DNA of 64,000 nt from Amoebidium appalachense (lineage: Eukaryota; Ichthyosporea), in assembly GCA_963693365.1 (NCBI GenBank), contig CAVNZM010000004.1:13206001-13270000 (forward strand). The letters are read 5' to 3'. Shown here piece after piece: positions 1-27,247 of this stretch; position 1 is the stretch's first letter, and every line of letters begins with the position of its first letter. The position numbers and the translations under genes are program-made. The notes beneath the pieces are model-generated. The model saw only the letters and a list, made by a program, of their open reading frames with translations. It had not been told where the DNA came from and ran no database searches.

Positions 1-340
1 TGGTAGGGTCGGTGTGAGGAAACCCTGCAGGGGGGATGGGGGGGGGGGGGGGGGGGAGGGGACTGAGATCGGTTTCACTTGCTGGAGCTCTGTTTGCATT
101 ACAACTGTTTCGGTGCTTTGCTACTTGTGATGATAGTCTAATGATACCAAGCCCCACACTAAGGGTTCGAGACATGATATAGAGGTGGTCTATGCGACAT
201 AGATAGTCTACTTATTTACACATGTACGCCATGCCATGCACACACTGGGACAGGTGTACTATTAAAGCTGCGCCAATATGCTTCATATAGCAACAGGGAC
301 ACACACCACCAACACACCCACCCACCCACCCATGGCCACC

Positions 341-375
<35 letters not shown>

Positions 376-830
376 CAACCCAACAACCCATCCCCCCCCC
401 CCTCCCTTCCCTCCGTCACATACACACACCGGTGCTCGCACATACTCCGCCTATTCACACACACCCACACCTACAGATACACGATCCCTTGTTCATTTCA
501 TTCACGAATAACCATCTCACAGCTGCAGTTACTTACACCCAGACTTCTTCTTACACACTTGCACCCACCAATTCAAATTCATTTGCAATCACACGCACAC
601 ACACAACCTCTCAGCACATGCTTCACTGGCACACACATACACACAAGAAAATGCACTCCAGGCACACACCCACACACATACACGATTGATTGCACACACA
701 CACATGCACGCACGTCCACACGCGCACCCAGACCCACCCCCCCACACCCACACCAACCCCCCCACACACAAACACGCAAACACACACACACACACATACG
801 TACACACACGTACACACACGTACACTGCAG
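1..830. other. Upstream or intronic CA-rich sequence
   Basis: No exon is supported here. The stretch holds a poly-G tract at 38-60, (CA)n tracts around 343-373 and 590-820, and many short CA/TA repeats. It ends in a CAG that immediately precedes the first recognised PPR exon, so it is most likely the 3' part of an intron whose upstream exon lies left of the window, or a 5' UTR intron. Confidence 0.5.
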
Positions 831-15858
<15,028 letters not shown>

Positions 15859-17069
15859 GATTGCAGAGCCGTGAGATCGGATTCCGGGTGCCTGTGAGGA
15901 ATATTAATCTGCGTAATGATGCATGAATGCACTGGTATTGGTGATTGTTTTTTTTTGGCAGGAAACTTCAAAAATGAGCAAGTCGAATGACCTGGTGTAA
16001 TGGTTGGGGTGCTGATGGTGTTTGGAATCGTACCGTGGAAAAGGTGTTGTGTGTAGTCTGTGGTGGGTTGGTGGAACCCGAGACCGTACGAACGGAATGC
16101 ATATACAAGACTTCCAGTTATAGTGTAAATGATGTTGTGTAGTCACACATGGTATAATATTCGTTTCAATCTAGAAAGGGTATTGTCAATTTGAAATTTG
16201 AAGAGTGACACGGGCGGGTGGTGTGTATGTGTAGACTTAAGTTCTGTGCGAGAACTGTGTTCCTGGGCCCTAACAGTTGCATATTTTCTCGTATTCTTGC
16301 ATATTTTCGTATATTCTTGTATAGTCTTGCAGTACAACGGCAAAATACGTGATAGTGGGTAGAAAGGCTGGCTGGCCAGGCCAGTAAATAAAAATCTGTG
16401 GCAATTGCAAGGCCGTATGCAAAACATTGGTTTGAGAACGCAGTGCATGGTAAAATCATCGAGGACGTACCGGGAAACCCTCCCGACCATTAGGCATGAC
16501 ACAGCAATGCACCTATACCCACAATCTTATGCATAATATGTACCCCCACCCATCTCTCAGGGCACCGCTTATCATCCTGCAGACATGACCGGTAGCGAAG
16601 TCTAATTAATCTAATTATAGCATGTCATGCACACAAGTGGTACCGGTCCCAACCCGGTTGCGTCTGGACAATGTACACGTGCTTCAGACCCCCCCACCCC
16701 CCCCACCCCCAACCTCCCCCACCGACCCCCCCCCCCCCCCCCCAAAACAAAATTATCAGATCATAATATGGCCATGCAGGGGTCGGTCTGTGCATGATTG
16801 GTGCATGCATCATGAAATGTATTTTACGGATTCGGAAGTGCCTGCACTTTGTTTTTGTATGCCACCAGATTGGTGAAATACTTAAATATGTAGTTACGCA
16901 TGTTATAAGTTCTGTTCTGAAAACGTGAAAGTTCATGAATGTGCATCATAAAGTCCCCCCCCCTCCCCCCTCCCCCCCTGCTGCCGCCGCCCTCCCCCCC
17001 CCCTCTCCCCCCTTCCCCTCCCACGGTTTGGAGCCCCCCGAGGCCTCCCTCGGCCCGCCGCCCCCCTCC

Positions 17070-17115
<46 letters not shown>

Positions 17116-17333
17116 ACACACAACATGTACACATACACTGTACACTGTACACACACACACACACATAAGTATACCCACACGCACACGGTCCCAAGTTGAA
17201 CCCCCCTGCCCCCAACCCCGGAACCCCCTTCACTTGTGCACACACTGCCACACACACATGCGCGCGCGCACGCACACACACACACCGCACACACACACCG
17301 TGCACAGTGTCGACGTCACGCGCGCACGCACTG

Positions 17334-17374
<41 letters not shown>

Positions 17375-17876
17375 GTCACCAATGATCACACACATTGACA
17401 TATATGTCGACACACACACACCGTCACACAGTGTCACACACACACACACATACACACACAAGCACACGTACAAGAACACACACGTACAAGCACCCTACAC
17501 AAGGACACAAACACAAGAGCACACACGCACACACACACACACGCACAACTTGAACAAAGCAACACACACATTAAACACATCCATACGCACACACAGACAC
17601 ACACACATCGATATCATGCTGTAATAATAGCGAAAGCTGGTCCTGCAGTAGAAGGTCTTGGCCGGCAAGGTGCCAATAGTCAACAGGTTTCAACACTGTG
17701 AACACAGAAAGTACCTGTGACGTCGACCATGCAGCAGTGTCCCCCCCTCCCCCCCCTCCCCCACACACACACACACACCTTCCGCTCCCCCCCCCCCCCC
17801 CCCCCCCCCTGGACGGATCTAAAATATCGCAGGACCTCAGTAGTACATAAACTAACCAATGTGTTGGATATGCCCA

Positions 17877-17907
<31 letters not shown>

Positions 17908-18583
17908 CTTGAACGCACGTGTGTGTGTCCGTGTGTCCGTCTGTGTATGTGTGTGTATGTTGGGGGGAGGATGAGGGGGGGGGGGGGGGGGGGGGATGAA
18001 TCGATGATCGGAGACCACGTGATGGACTTGGGTGCTATCTATATCATCTTATTTATAACTGTCGTGGCAGCAGGCTTTCACCTGGCCTGTGGTATTGACG
18101 AATTCATCAACATGCCATAGTATAACACGCCCACAATAACGTTAACTTCAAGTGTTTCATAGCAACAATTCATCCACACTTCATACTTGTGGCAGTTGCG
18201 CGTCACTATAGATAATAAACAACAGCCTACAAAACGTTTATTCAACGTATTGTTGATCTGGGAGGGAAAACACAACGAAGGCCTTACAAGTTGCCTTGCT
18301 CTACAATATCACCAGAGTTCACAGGTCAAATCGCTCTCACAGCTGCGGGCCCAAAATCTCACTAAATTTGAAACAGTTTACCTACGAGCATCTTAAGTAT
18401 GACACTTATCACAAATGGTTTGGTCAGTGACGCAGTAGAAACATGCCTTCAGTGGAAAGTTGACCAATGAGCATTAAACCCAATTTCGGTTTTCATAGAC
18501 ATGCGAGTTGCTAGGATCATAAAACAAATATCATCGTCGGAATAATTATGATCAATACAGGTAACAGTGTGCTAGTCCCGCAC
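15859..18583. other. Intergenic region between two convergent genes
   Basis: Lies between the PPR stop (15858) and the stop of the minus-strand gene (18584). An AATAAA at 16387-16392 could serve the PPR transcript. It holds poly-C tracts (16720-16743, 17073-17113), CA/TG-rich blocks (17118-17610, 17883-17960) and a poly-G tract (17968-17994). No coding exon is supported; long CA-derived frames are low complexity. Confidence 0.6.
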
Positions 18584-20691
18584 CTACAGGTGCAGCACCT
18601 TCCTGTAGGGCTGCATGTCCACCCCGGCAGCCTTGAGCAGATCACGTGCCAGTGCATTGAGGTGCATGCTGCGCACCATGGTGCTGTGCTCGTACATCTC
18701 CAGCAGACAGAACAGTGCCTCGGCTGGCTGCAGGCCATTATCGCAGTCCCGCAGCTGCTCGGCCACGTCCTGCTGCCGCTCCAGAGGATACACCCCACTG
18801 TCCCAGCGGCCCTCGGCCAGCCCCACAACAATCACCGGCACAGGCATGCCCTCGGCCGTGGTGGCTGCAAACGTGAGCTGCCTCTCGTCGTACTCGACCA
18901 TCAGAAACCGCAGTGGCTTGCTGGGAGGGGCCAGGTGCGTGGCGTAGCGGCCCACCTGCACCTCAAAGCCCGAGCGCACCCTGGCCTCTCTGGTGCAGAT
19001 GTCCTTGCCCCGCTTGAGCTCGGCAGCCCCAAAAACGTCCACCCCGTCTGGCCGCATGGTCACATCGCCAACCTTGAATATGGCACCGCTGGCCCCACCA
19101 TGTCTGCAGAAGTCAGAAGGCAGCACGAGTCAGACTGAGTGACTGGTGGTCGTACTCTGTGTCTTATCCAGGCACCGAGGACATTATGTATCACCGCTCA
19201 CATGGTGCAGCATTCTGAAAACGGTGACAAGACCTATTAGCCTGAAATTAATCACTAACTAAAAATTAAAAATATTGGGACCCGCAAGCCACCTGGGCAT
19301 GGCATTTCCTTTTCAGCAAAGCTTCCTAGGTGTAAATAGTTTCTGCATGTTCTTTTCCGCCATTGAAGTGCAATCAGTGCAAGATGTGTTCAAAGTCTTT
19401 GCATGTAACAGTGACGGAACATGCTACATCCCCACTTTTGGGAAAACAAAACCTTAAATGTACTAACCGAGCTCATTCAACACTACTAGCACATGCATAC
19501 ACTGATGGGCCTGGCAGTATGTTGTAAACGTTCTTATAAATATTAGTCTCATAAGAATCTAATTTGAAAAGTGCTGCAACGCATGAGAGCGAGAACACCC
19601 ACCAGCAAGCAAGAAGGACAACAAGTTTTTAAAATTTTATGAAGGGAAAATGACGAGGTAGACCAGAATCTTACCGAAGAAGAAATTCCCCGATGGTAGC
19701 TTCGTGTGGACCCAGTGCGCTCTGTCGTGCGGCACACCGGAGGTGCTCGAAAAATGCGTCTGTTGTGCTGTTGCTGCGCATGTCTGGGTTTGCACAGCAC
19801 GTGTTGCCCACTTGCACATGTGCCGAGCACACTGCCATCCCGCAGGAGAAACAGACTCTCGGGTCGAGGGATAGCTTACCACCGCACAGACGGCAGCCTG
19901 CCGCATGAATCAACTGGACAAGCGCATTGTGTCTCTCCTGCCGCATGCTGGCCTTTGCAAGTCGTTTCAGCGGTTTGCGTGCTTTTGCCAGCACCTTCAC
20001 CGTGACGTACTTTCTACCACAGGAGTAGCTACAGGCCTCGGCATGGCAGGCATTGCTGCAGACAGGGCGGCCGGTCGTTGGGCACACTCTTGCCGTCACC
20101 TTGTTGCACTTGTGGCAGGCAACGTCAGCAGTCAGCAGCTGCACCAGGTCCTGTGGGTGTGGAGTGGGGTCAGCACAAAGGCTGAGTGGAATGGGCGACC
20201 GGCAACCACTGGGCGCGTACCGGTGCCTCCTCCATGGGCATACCAGGGGCCAGACCACGCTACTAGCACAACGAACAGGATGTCCCACTGCAGCGACCTC
20301 CCGCCAAAGGTCCTGCTGGCAGTGCCCCAGCCACAGGGTCCCCTGCCATATAATACGGCTAGCTCCCAATCGCAGCTCACTTACGCGCAAAACAAGTGTG
20401 CCCGTGGGAACATCAGTGTAGGTCGCACCAAGAGCATGGCTGGGTTGGAGGGCTAAGTTGGGGATGGCAAGGTACGGGTTTCATGGAGGCTAGTCCCCTA
20501 CCCACCTTCTGTTCGTTGCGCATGGACGGCGTCATGTTGTGGACAAACTGGCGCAGAAGATGGCCCCGCTGTGCGTCCCATTTGCTGACAGTTCTTGGTT
20601 TGCGCTGAAGCTTGAGGCGTAAAGGTGATGCTTTGGCTGCGGCTGAGCTGTGCCCCGAAGCTGCCGTTGAAGAAGAAGCTTTGATGAACAT
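18584..20691 (-). CDS. Zinc-finger protein with PD-(D/E)XK nuclease-like C-terminal domain (copy A)
   Basis: Three exons, read on the minus strand: 20691-20506 (ATG), 20150-19675 and 19103-18584 (TAG). They splice in frame at GT..AG borders to 393 residues. Residues 1-62 are basic. Residues 74-106 hold eight cysteines (C74xxC77, C85, C93, C97, C102, C106 among them). Residues 148-181 hold C148xxC151-x10-C162xxC165-x4-C170xxH173, close to an AN1-type finger although the second His is Thr. The C-terminal part begins HGGASGAIF and contains P239-D240, then E249-L-K251, then Q270xxxY274: the order and spacing of a PD-(D/E)XK nuclease core. I do not recognise the family; nuclease activity is inference. 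A CCAATCA lies upstream at 21012-21018. Copies at 33682-35817 and 37287-38000 are broken, this one is intact. Confidence 0.75.
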
Positions 20692-21011
20692 TTTCAAGTT
20701 AGTTCCGAAGGACACTGTGGGTCAAGCAGCCTTTTTTTTTACCCTGGCTGTAACATCGGCGTCGCCCGCAATTAAGATACCAGCTACTGAGAAAGACCCC
20801 ATGAAAACAGAGAAACGCGGTTAAATGTATTGTTGTATGCGAAGATGGAAAATGGATTTTTTTTCTTAAAAAAAAAAAATTAATCTCCAAGAAGGATGAT
20901 CAATAAAAGAGTATGTATGCTATAGAGAAAGATTTTCCCTTCTGGCCGATCGATGCGACTCAGGCATGAATTTGAAGCTTCTTAATCTATAGGGTCATTT
21001 GGGCATGTTAG

Positions 21012-21018
21012 CCAATCA
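21012..21018 (-). promoter_or_regulatory. CCAAT-box-like motif upstream of the zinc-finger gene
   Basis: CCAATCA about 320 bp upstream of the ATG at 20691, also kept in copy B. Similar motifs recur upstream of other genes in the window. Function is inferred only. Confidence 0.35.
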
Positions 21019-22176
21019 CAACGCTTCGCCGTAAACTCCGATAGCACTGAGGAGATAACGGATCTAAGTTATCAGAAAACCTCGACTCGGTGCTGCTTCC
21101 GGCGACGGTCACAAAGACAAAGTTTTCTCTTCAGCGCTATACTATACACATAACATATAATGAAAGGCATAGTTATCTACTGAGGTGGAAAAAGGTGGTG
21201 GTAGTAACGGTGGTGATGGTGGAGAAGCAAAGATGAAGCCCTGTGGTATATTATACCGGATATCTAGTATGGATGTACATAGGTTGAGATATTCGCGCGT
21301 GTGTGCATGTATATATACCACTGTGTTTGATCTTAGGTAGGCCAGTATGCATCTCCCCCCCAGTCTTGTGCACATGAGCATGGAGCTAGACATATGTGCA
21401 CGTGCAGCTTGCATGTTTATTCATGGGAAAACGGATATGATAGTCGCATGCGACCGACACGTAGCAGAGGGAGCGTTTATATCGTAGTTTTTCATGGGAA
21501 AATATGCAAGTAGCCGTGAGGTATGACTGTGGGAATGCATCGCTAGTCAAGTTCTGTCACCCGATAGGCTCACTTAGTTTATTGAAACCGTGACGCCCAG
21601 GGTTCGACATTTGGGTTTCAAGTCGGGTATTTTCCGAAGTTTTGTGACGTCATCCATTTTGGCCTCGCGAAAGGTGGGGTATTTCCAGGATATACGTACT
21701 TTGGATAGATCAGATAAACCTTTGTATACCTATCCGCTAATATGTAAATATATCCTATGGGGGGCAGCCCCTCTGAAGCCAAAACACACTTGATACAGGT
21801 GCTTTTGAAACTCAGGGTTTTGTTTTCACTGAGCACGCATGTCACACTCGCCTACCCGCACCATTATAACCTAAGACAGCCAGTCTAACTTTCGTTTAGG
21901 TGTTATAATCGCCTGTTCATCTCAGGATAGAGACATTGTGTTGATGACTAACTTTTAATGAATAGCCAGAGGCGCGCGCAGCGCGCCGCCCGCTGAAAAG
22001 CTTTGCTTAGTGTCGCACCTGTTCCTGTGTGCTAAGTTCTCTCCGTGTCTCTAAATGGTCGTTTATTAGATATGTCTTTCTCCTTAGGATTTCTCTTACG
22101 GTCACTTCCTCTCTTGGGGCGCCCGCGCACCCCCTTCTAGAGATCTGAAGTCTCTCTCTCTTCTCTCTCTCTGTCC

Positions 22177-22177
<1 letters not shown>

Positions 22178-22253
<76 letters not shown>
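22178..22253. repeat. (CT)n microsatellite
   Basis: Pure CT repeat opening a 2-kb CT-rich block (22140-24000). Confidence 0.95.
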
Positions 22254-22257
<4 letters not shown>

Positions 22258-22399
22258 CCTCCCTCCCTCACTCCCTCCCTCCCTCTCCCTCTCTGCCTCT
22301 CTCCCTCCCCCCCAGTCTCTCTCTTTCTTTCGGTCTCTCTCTCTATCTATCTCTCTCTCTCCCCCCCCCCCCAGTCTCTCTCTTTCTTTCGCTTGCTCG

Positions 22400-22431
<32 letters not shown>

Positions 22432-22854
22432 TTATCTCTCTCTCTCTCTCTCTCTCGCCCCCTCTTCCCCCAGGCTTTCCGGACAGTCTCTCTCTCTTCA
22501 CGTTCTTCCTCCTCTCCCTCTCTCTGTCTCTCTGTCTCTCGCTCTCACCGCCTCCCCCCCCCTTCCCCCCCCCCCCCCCCCCCCTCCCCCCCGCCCGAGT
22601 CTCTCTCTCAGGCAGTTTTCAATCCCTCGCTCTTTATATAGATATGTCTCTCTCTCTCTTTCTCTCCCTCTTCTCCTCTCTACTTTCTCTCTCTCCCTCT
22701 CTCCCCGAGAGTCTCTTTGTCTCTCTCCCCCTCTCTCACGGTGCTCTGAGACTCCCGGTCTCTCTTTCTCTCCGAAGCCTCCCCCTCTCCCCCCCACCCC
22801 CACCCCCTCCCTCACTACCCTCCCAGCTCTCTCTCTGCCTGTCTCCTCCGCCTA

Positions 22855-23185
22855 CAGGCAACTGGGCTTTCTTTCCAGTTCCAACGTAATATCCCTCTCG
22901 TTGTCCCCCCCCCCCCCCCCCCCCCCTCCCCCGGGCCGGGGGGTTAGAAACGGCTGCATTTTCCTCCTCCACCTCAGCCACCTGCTTGGCAACCGAAATA
23001 TTAGCACCCGATTCCTGGCCCACAGACTTTTCAGTGGCGACCGTACCAGACTGCTTGGCCTTCTTTGCCTTGACCACCGCAGCGTGTTTAAGAAAATCGC
23101 CCAACTTGAGTGTTTTAGGGCCAGGCTTCGACTGCTCCTTCCCATCTGAAAAGCGATGGTCAGGCTGCCGAGTGCTGGCAGCCAC
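22855..23185 (-). CDS. Unknown protein, probable first exon (tandem copy 1)
   Basis: Minus-strand frame beginning MAASTRQPDHRFSDGKEQSK and continuing through a KTLKLGDFLKH segment and an Ala/Lys-rich part to AAVSNPPARG, where it enters a poly-G tract. The first 80 or so residues are repeated at 24362, which supports real coding. Here the length of the G tract puts the DNERDIT… tail in a different frame from that in copy 2. The exon may instead end before the G tract. I do not recognise the family; the short (K)T-x-L-x-DFL pattern near the start faintly recalls eIF4B, too weak for a call. An E2F-like site lies about 175 bp upstream. Confidence 0.45.
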
Positions 23186-23359
23186 AGGGGCTACCCTTTT
23201 TTAGGAAGCGCGTGTTTGACCATGGAGAGAGTGACCTACAGCGAAAGGGCCCAAAAACAACACGGGTGAAAGCGTGACACGTGAGAACTTAAAAAAAAAA
23301 CCGGCTCTGATTCACCTGACAACTGACTTGAAGGCTGTGTTTTGACTGAAGGGAGGGAG

Positions 23360-23371
23360 TTTCGCGCCAAA
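23360..23371 (-). promoter_or_regulatory. E2F-like site (unit 1)
   Basis: TTTCGCGCCAAA, a full palindromic match to the E2F/DP consensus, 175 bp upstream of the minus-strand ATG at 23185. Known E2F sites drive S-phase genes; use here is inferred. Confidence 0.5.
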
Positions 23372-23775
23372 AAAAAAAAAACCGAAAATAACCATCAGAC
23401 TCCCTCTCTGCCTCTCTCCCTCTCCCCCTCCCCCCCAGTCTCTCTCTTTCTTTCGGTCTCTCTCTCTATCTCTCTATCTCTCTCCCCCCCCCCCCCCCCC
23501 AGTCTCTCTCTTTCTTTCGCTCGCTCGTTCTCTCTCTCTTTCTCTCTCTCACTCTTTATATATATATATATATCTCTCTCTCTCTCTCTCTCTCGCCCCC
23601 TCTTCCCCCAGGCTTTCCGGACAGTCTCTCTCTCTTCACGTTCTTCCTCCTTTCCCTCTCTCTGTCTCTCGGTCTCTCTCTCTCACCGTCTCCCCCCCTT
23701 CCCCGCCCCCCCTCTCCCCCCGCCCGAGTCTCTCTCTCAGACAGTTTTCAATCCCTCGCTCTTTATATATATATA

Positions 23776-23823
<48 letters not shown>

Positions 23824-24002
23824 TCTCTACTTTCTCTCTCTCCCTCTCTCCCCGAGAGTCTGTTTGTCTCTCTCTCTCCCCCTCTCTCACGGTGCTCTGA
23901 GACTCCCGGTCTCTCTTTCTCTCCGAAGCCTCCCCCTCTCCCCCCCACCCCCACCCCCTCCCTCACTACCCTCCCAGCTCTCTCTCTGCCTGTCTCCTCC
24001 GC

Positions 24003-24063
24003 CTACAGGCAACTGGGCTTTCTTTCCAACGTAATATCCCTCTCGTTGTCCCCCCCCCCCCCC

Positions 24064-24102
<39 letters not shown>

Positions 24103-24362
24103 TTCCCCCGGGCCGGGGGGTTAGAAACGGCTGCATTTTCCTCCACCACCTCCGCCACCTGCTTGGCAACCGAAATATTAGCACCCGATTCCTGGCCCAC
24201 AGACTTTTCAGTGGCGACCGTACCAGACTGCTTGGCCTTCTTTGCCTTGACCACCGCAGCGTGTTTAAGAAAATCGCCCAACTTGAGTGTTTTAGGGCCA
24301 GGCTTCGACTGCTCCTTCCCATCTGAAAAGCGATGGTCAGGCTGCCGAGTGCTGGCAGCCAC
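24003..24362 (-). CDS. Unknown protein (tandem copy 2), 119-residue frame
   Basis: Same N-terminus as the frame starting at 23185, with one change (EVEEE to EVVEE). In this copy the poly-G tract leaves a continuous frame through a glycine run to DNERDITLERKPSCL and stop. Whether the glycine run is translated or is the start of an intron cannot be decided. The E2F-like site is kept upstream at 24533-24544. Function unknown. Confidence 0.45.
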
Positions 24363-24532
24363 AGGGGCTACCCTATTTTAGGAAGCGCGTGTGCCCATGG
24401 AGAGAGTGACCTACAGCGAAAGGGCCCAAAAACAACACGGGTGAAAGCGTGACACGTGAGAACTCAAAAAAAACCGGCTCTGATTCACCTGACAACTGAC
24501 TTGAAGGCTGTGTTTTGACTGAAGGGAGGGAG

Positions 24533-24544
24533 TTTCGCGCCAAA
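24533..24544 (-). promoter_or_regulatory. E2F-like site (unit 2)
   Basis: TTTCGCGCCAAA again, 171 bp upstream of the ATG at 24362, kept despite indels in the neighbouring A run. Confidence 0.5.
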
Positions 24545-24858
24545 TAAAAAAACCGAAAATAACCATCAGACTGGTGTAAGGCCCATGACATTTTTTTTTC
24601 TTTTCTTTTGACATGACATTTGTAACTTAATGTCAACAAAAAGCCCCCAAAACCTTAAGATTATGTCAAAAGGTTCCCCAATTTTACCATTACGGTGGCC
24701 AAAATTCATTTTACTTGACTTCTGAGTGCGGGATAACCGAGCGAACTATCTCATGCATGAAAATAATAGCCTATCACCGAGTTCCCACCTTCGGGGGGAT
24801 CAATAAACCCGAGTCAAAAGAAAAGAGAAAAAAAAAAAGAAAAAAAAAAAAAAAGGGG

Positions 24859-24912
<54 letters not shown>

Positions 24913-25322
24913 CTATATGTACACTCCACTATCCGGCCACGTACCCTACGCAGGAAGGGTAGTGTACCCCAGCCTCTTCCAGGCGGGGTATTTTTTTCTG
25001 GCAGTGGGGTATTTTTTAGGGTATTTTTGGGGTATTGTCTAACCCTGGTGACGCCATGGGACAGATTCCGACAGAACCGTGAACCGTATGTGATTGGCTC
25101 TCGTAGCCAAAAGGACATACCGATGCGCAAGCCTGAGCCGCTGTGCGAGCTCCGACCGATATACTGCTTGTCGGGGGCTTCAGAGCTCACTCTGTGTGCT
25201 CGTCTTACTAGGTGTAAGTAGGGCTAGCACGTCACTTAGCAAAGCGTGGTCTAGTCAACCCTGTTCATTCAGAATATATTTGTTTAGTCACGGACACACG
25301 TTCTAAATTATACAACAAGCCC

Positions 25323-26151
25323 TTGAGGGATCATCGTCGTGCATGCACCGCCCAGGATCAGGATAAAATAAGCATGGATGGTATGCAGCATGGCATGTTG
25401 GTAAAAGGCATCATGATCTGGCGGTCTTGATTGGTGCCGTGGTGATGGTCTGGGAACTTGATGATAAACCACTTTAACTCCACCCAATAGGCGCTTGGAA
25501 TGAAAGTGTTCCGAGAGTTTGACCAATCGAAATCGGCCACTCTTATCGGCAATTCCGCGGATAAAAACAGGATAAGCCGCGTCGGGTAGTTCACGTGACC
25601 GACAACATGTCCTGAGTTGTTTGTGTTAGCGACGCGCTAGAGGCGCTAGCAGGCTTACTAAGTTAACGACTAAATGTTCAAAACTAAATTTCCTCATATA
25701 CCATATATGGTATATGAGACTATTGGTCCGTTATATCTCCACCAATCAAATTGAGTGCGGCCATGAACCATGCAGGTGCATAACGGCAGATCGTAATCCC
25801 CCATACTCCCTAACTCCCGATACTCAGTGGGGGCCGATAATCCTACATATGAAATGTGATCAATTATATAGTGAAATTTCAAAATGAACCCTTTCTCCTT
25901 AAGATACTGGCAGGCGAATGCGGGGCCCCCGCCTGCTAGATGGGGCCGGTGGCTCATGCCCCTCGCGCAGGTACAATCCAAAACTGTTATGAGAAAACGA
26001 ATGTTGAAGAGTGTGTGTGTTTGTGATCCACGTCATGTGTGTACACGTGTGCATGTGCTTATGTGTACATGTGTACACGTGTGTGCGTGTGTGTGTTTCT
26101 ATGTGTATCACCGTGTGCACATGTGTGTGCGTGTGCGTGTGTGTGTGTGAC

Positions 26152-26198
<47 letters not shown>

Positions 26199-26316
26199 TG
26201 TGTGTGTATGTGTCACGGTTCCTAGGTCGCGAGAAACTAGGAGGTACGTGTCATGCGGGGAAAGTCTTTGGGCGTTTGGGACAGGAAGAGAGGGGTGGGA
26301 CAGCCCAGTGGGTGGG

Positions 26317-26355
<39 letters not shown>

Positions 26356-26981
26356 TATACACACCTGTGCACCCAGGGTGACAGCAAACAGGAGCAGAAC
26401 GACCTGCCAGGTCCTCATTCCACCACCAGAACCAACCTTGCGGGAACCCATATTGTGTGGGCAAATGAATCAACAACGCCGTTACGTGGCTACGCGAAGT
26501 ACTTTTGAAAAGAAGTGTGCTTGGTTTGTTTCAGTACGTTTACTGAGTGCCCCCGTTACGTTTTATGGTAACGTGCCATAGCTGCCCAAAACGCATTGCC
26601 GCGCTCGCTGCAAACAGCGCAACGCTCTAGACAATTGGTACCGAGATAGACGAAAAATCTCCAAGCACATTTAGAGACCCCAAAACTAGGCAAATTTTGA
26701 ACCCCAAAATTTTTAAATTACAGTATTTGTCCCCGGTATCCGTTCTCCATTCTTTATCGGGGCTATAAACACCCACTTATTTGCTCTTCAAAATCCGTGT
26801 CAGCGATTGGGCGAAAGCGTTTTTATCGTTTACCCTCCTCCCATTAGCCAATCAAATCGCATATATTCGCAGCTACCCCGGGGCTCCCCTCACCTCCCCC
26901 CCTCCCCGTCCGGATCTTTCGAACCCTACTCCTATTTAATCTCGTGGAGTAGAAAGGAGCCTACCGGCCCCAAGGGAGGAA

Positions 26982-27030
<49 letters not shown>
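25323..27030. other. Gene-poor spacer before duplication copy B
   Basis: 25323-25460 matches 36357-36485 beyond copy B. Then follow several CCAAT-type motifs (25743-25749, 26848-26854), a TG-rich block (26010-26212), poly-G tracts (26319-26353 and 26982-27031) and unique sequence. No supported exon. Confidence 0.6.
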
Positions 27031-27032
<2 letters not shown>

Positions 27033-27213
27033 GGATATGTACATTGTCATGCAGGGGCTCTGTGGCTGTGTGGCGCACAGTGATGGCTGCAAAGTCCTGC
27101 AGTAGAACCTCGGCTGCCTTGGCTGCCTGCTTGCGATGCACTAGGCCCCGTACATATTCTGCAATTTTTTTCGTTTGTTTGTTGTTTTTGGGTTGGATGG
27201 TTGGTTGGGGCAG

Positions 27214-27247
<34 letters not shown>

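Larger units (their letters stand above)
22288..24575. repeat. Tandem duplication of a unit of about 1.15 kb
   Basis: Unit 1 (about 22288-23400) and unit 2 (about 23405-24575) share, in order: CT-rich block, GGCTTTCCGGACAG, poly-C, AATCCCTCGCTCTTTATATA, a second poly-C tract, the minus-strand MAAST frame, and the E2F-like promoter. Differences are mainly in CT and poly-C length. Confidence 0.85.
21242..25322. other. 4.1-kb segment present in copy A, absent from copy B
   Basis: In copy B, GATGAAGCCC runs straight into TTGAGGGATCATCG (36345-36364). In copy A the same two sequences are 4.08 kb apart, each carrying AAGCCC (21236-21241 and 25317-25322). This is either an insertion with a 6-bp target duplication or a microhomology deletion in copy B. 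No convincing terminal inverted repeats or transposase frame are seen. It contains a (CT)n-rich tandem duplication and two copies of a first-exon-like frame. Confidence 0.8.

Noticed and set aside
22393-22889. Ser/Leu-rich plus-strand frames over the CT block
   Set aside because: Frames over (CT)n repeats; the minus-strand MAAST frame in the adjacent unit is the conserved one.
21242-25322. DNA transposon
   Set aside because: Flanking 6-bp direct repeats are present, but no terminal inverted repeats and no transposase or integrase frame could be found, so only a presence/absence segment is reported.
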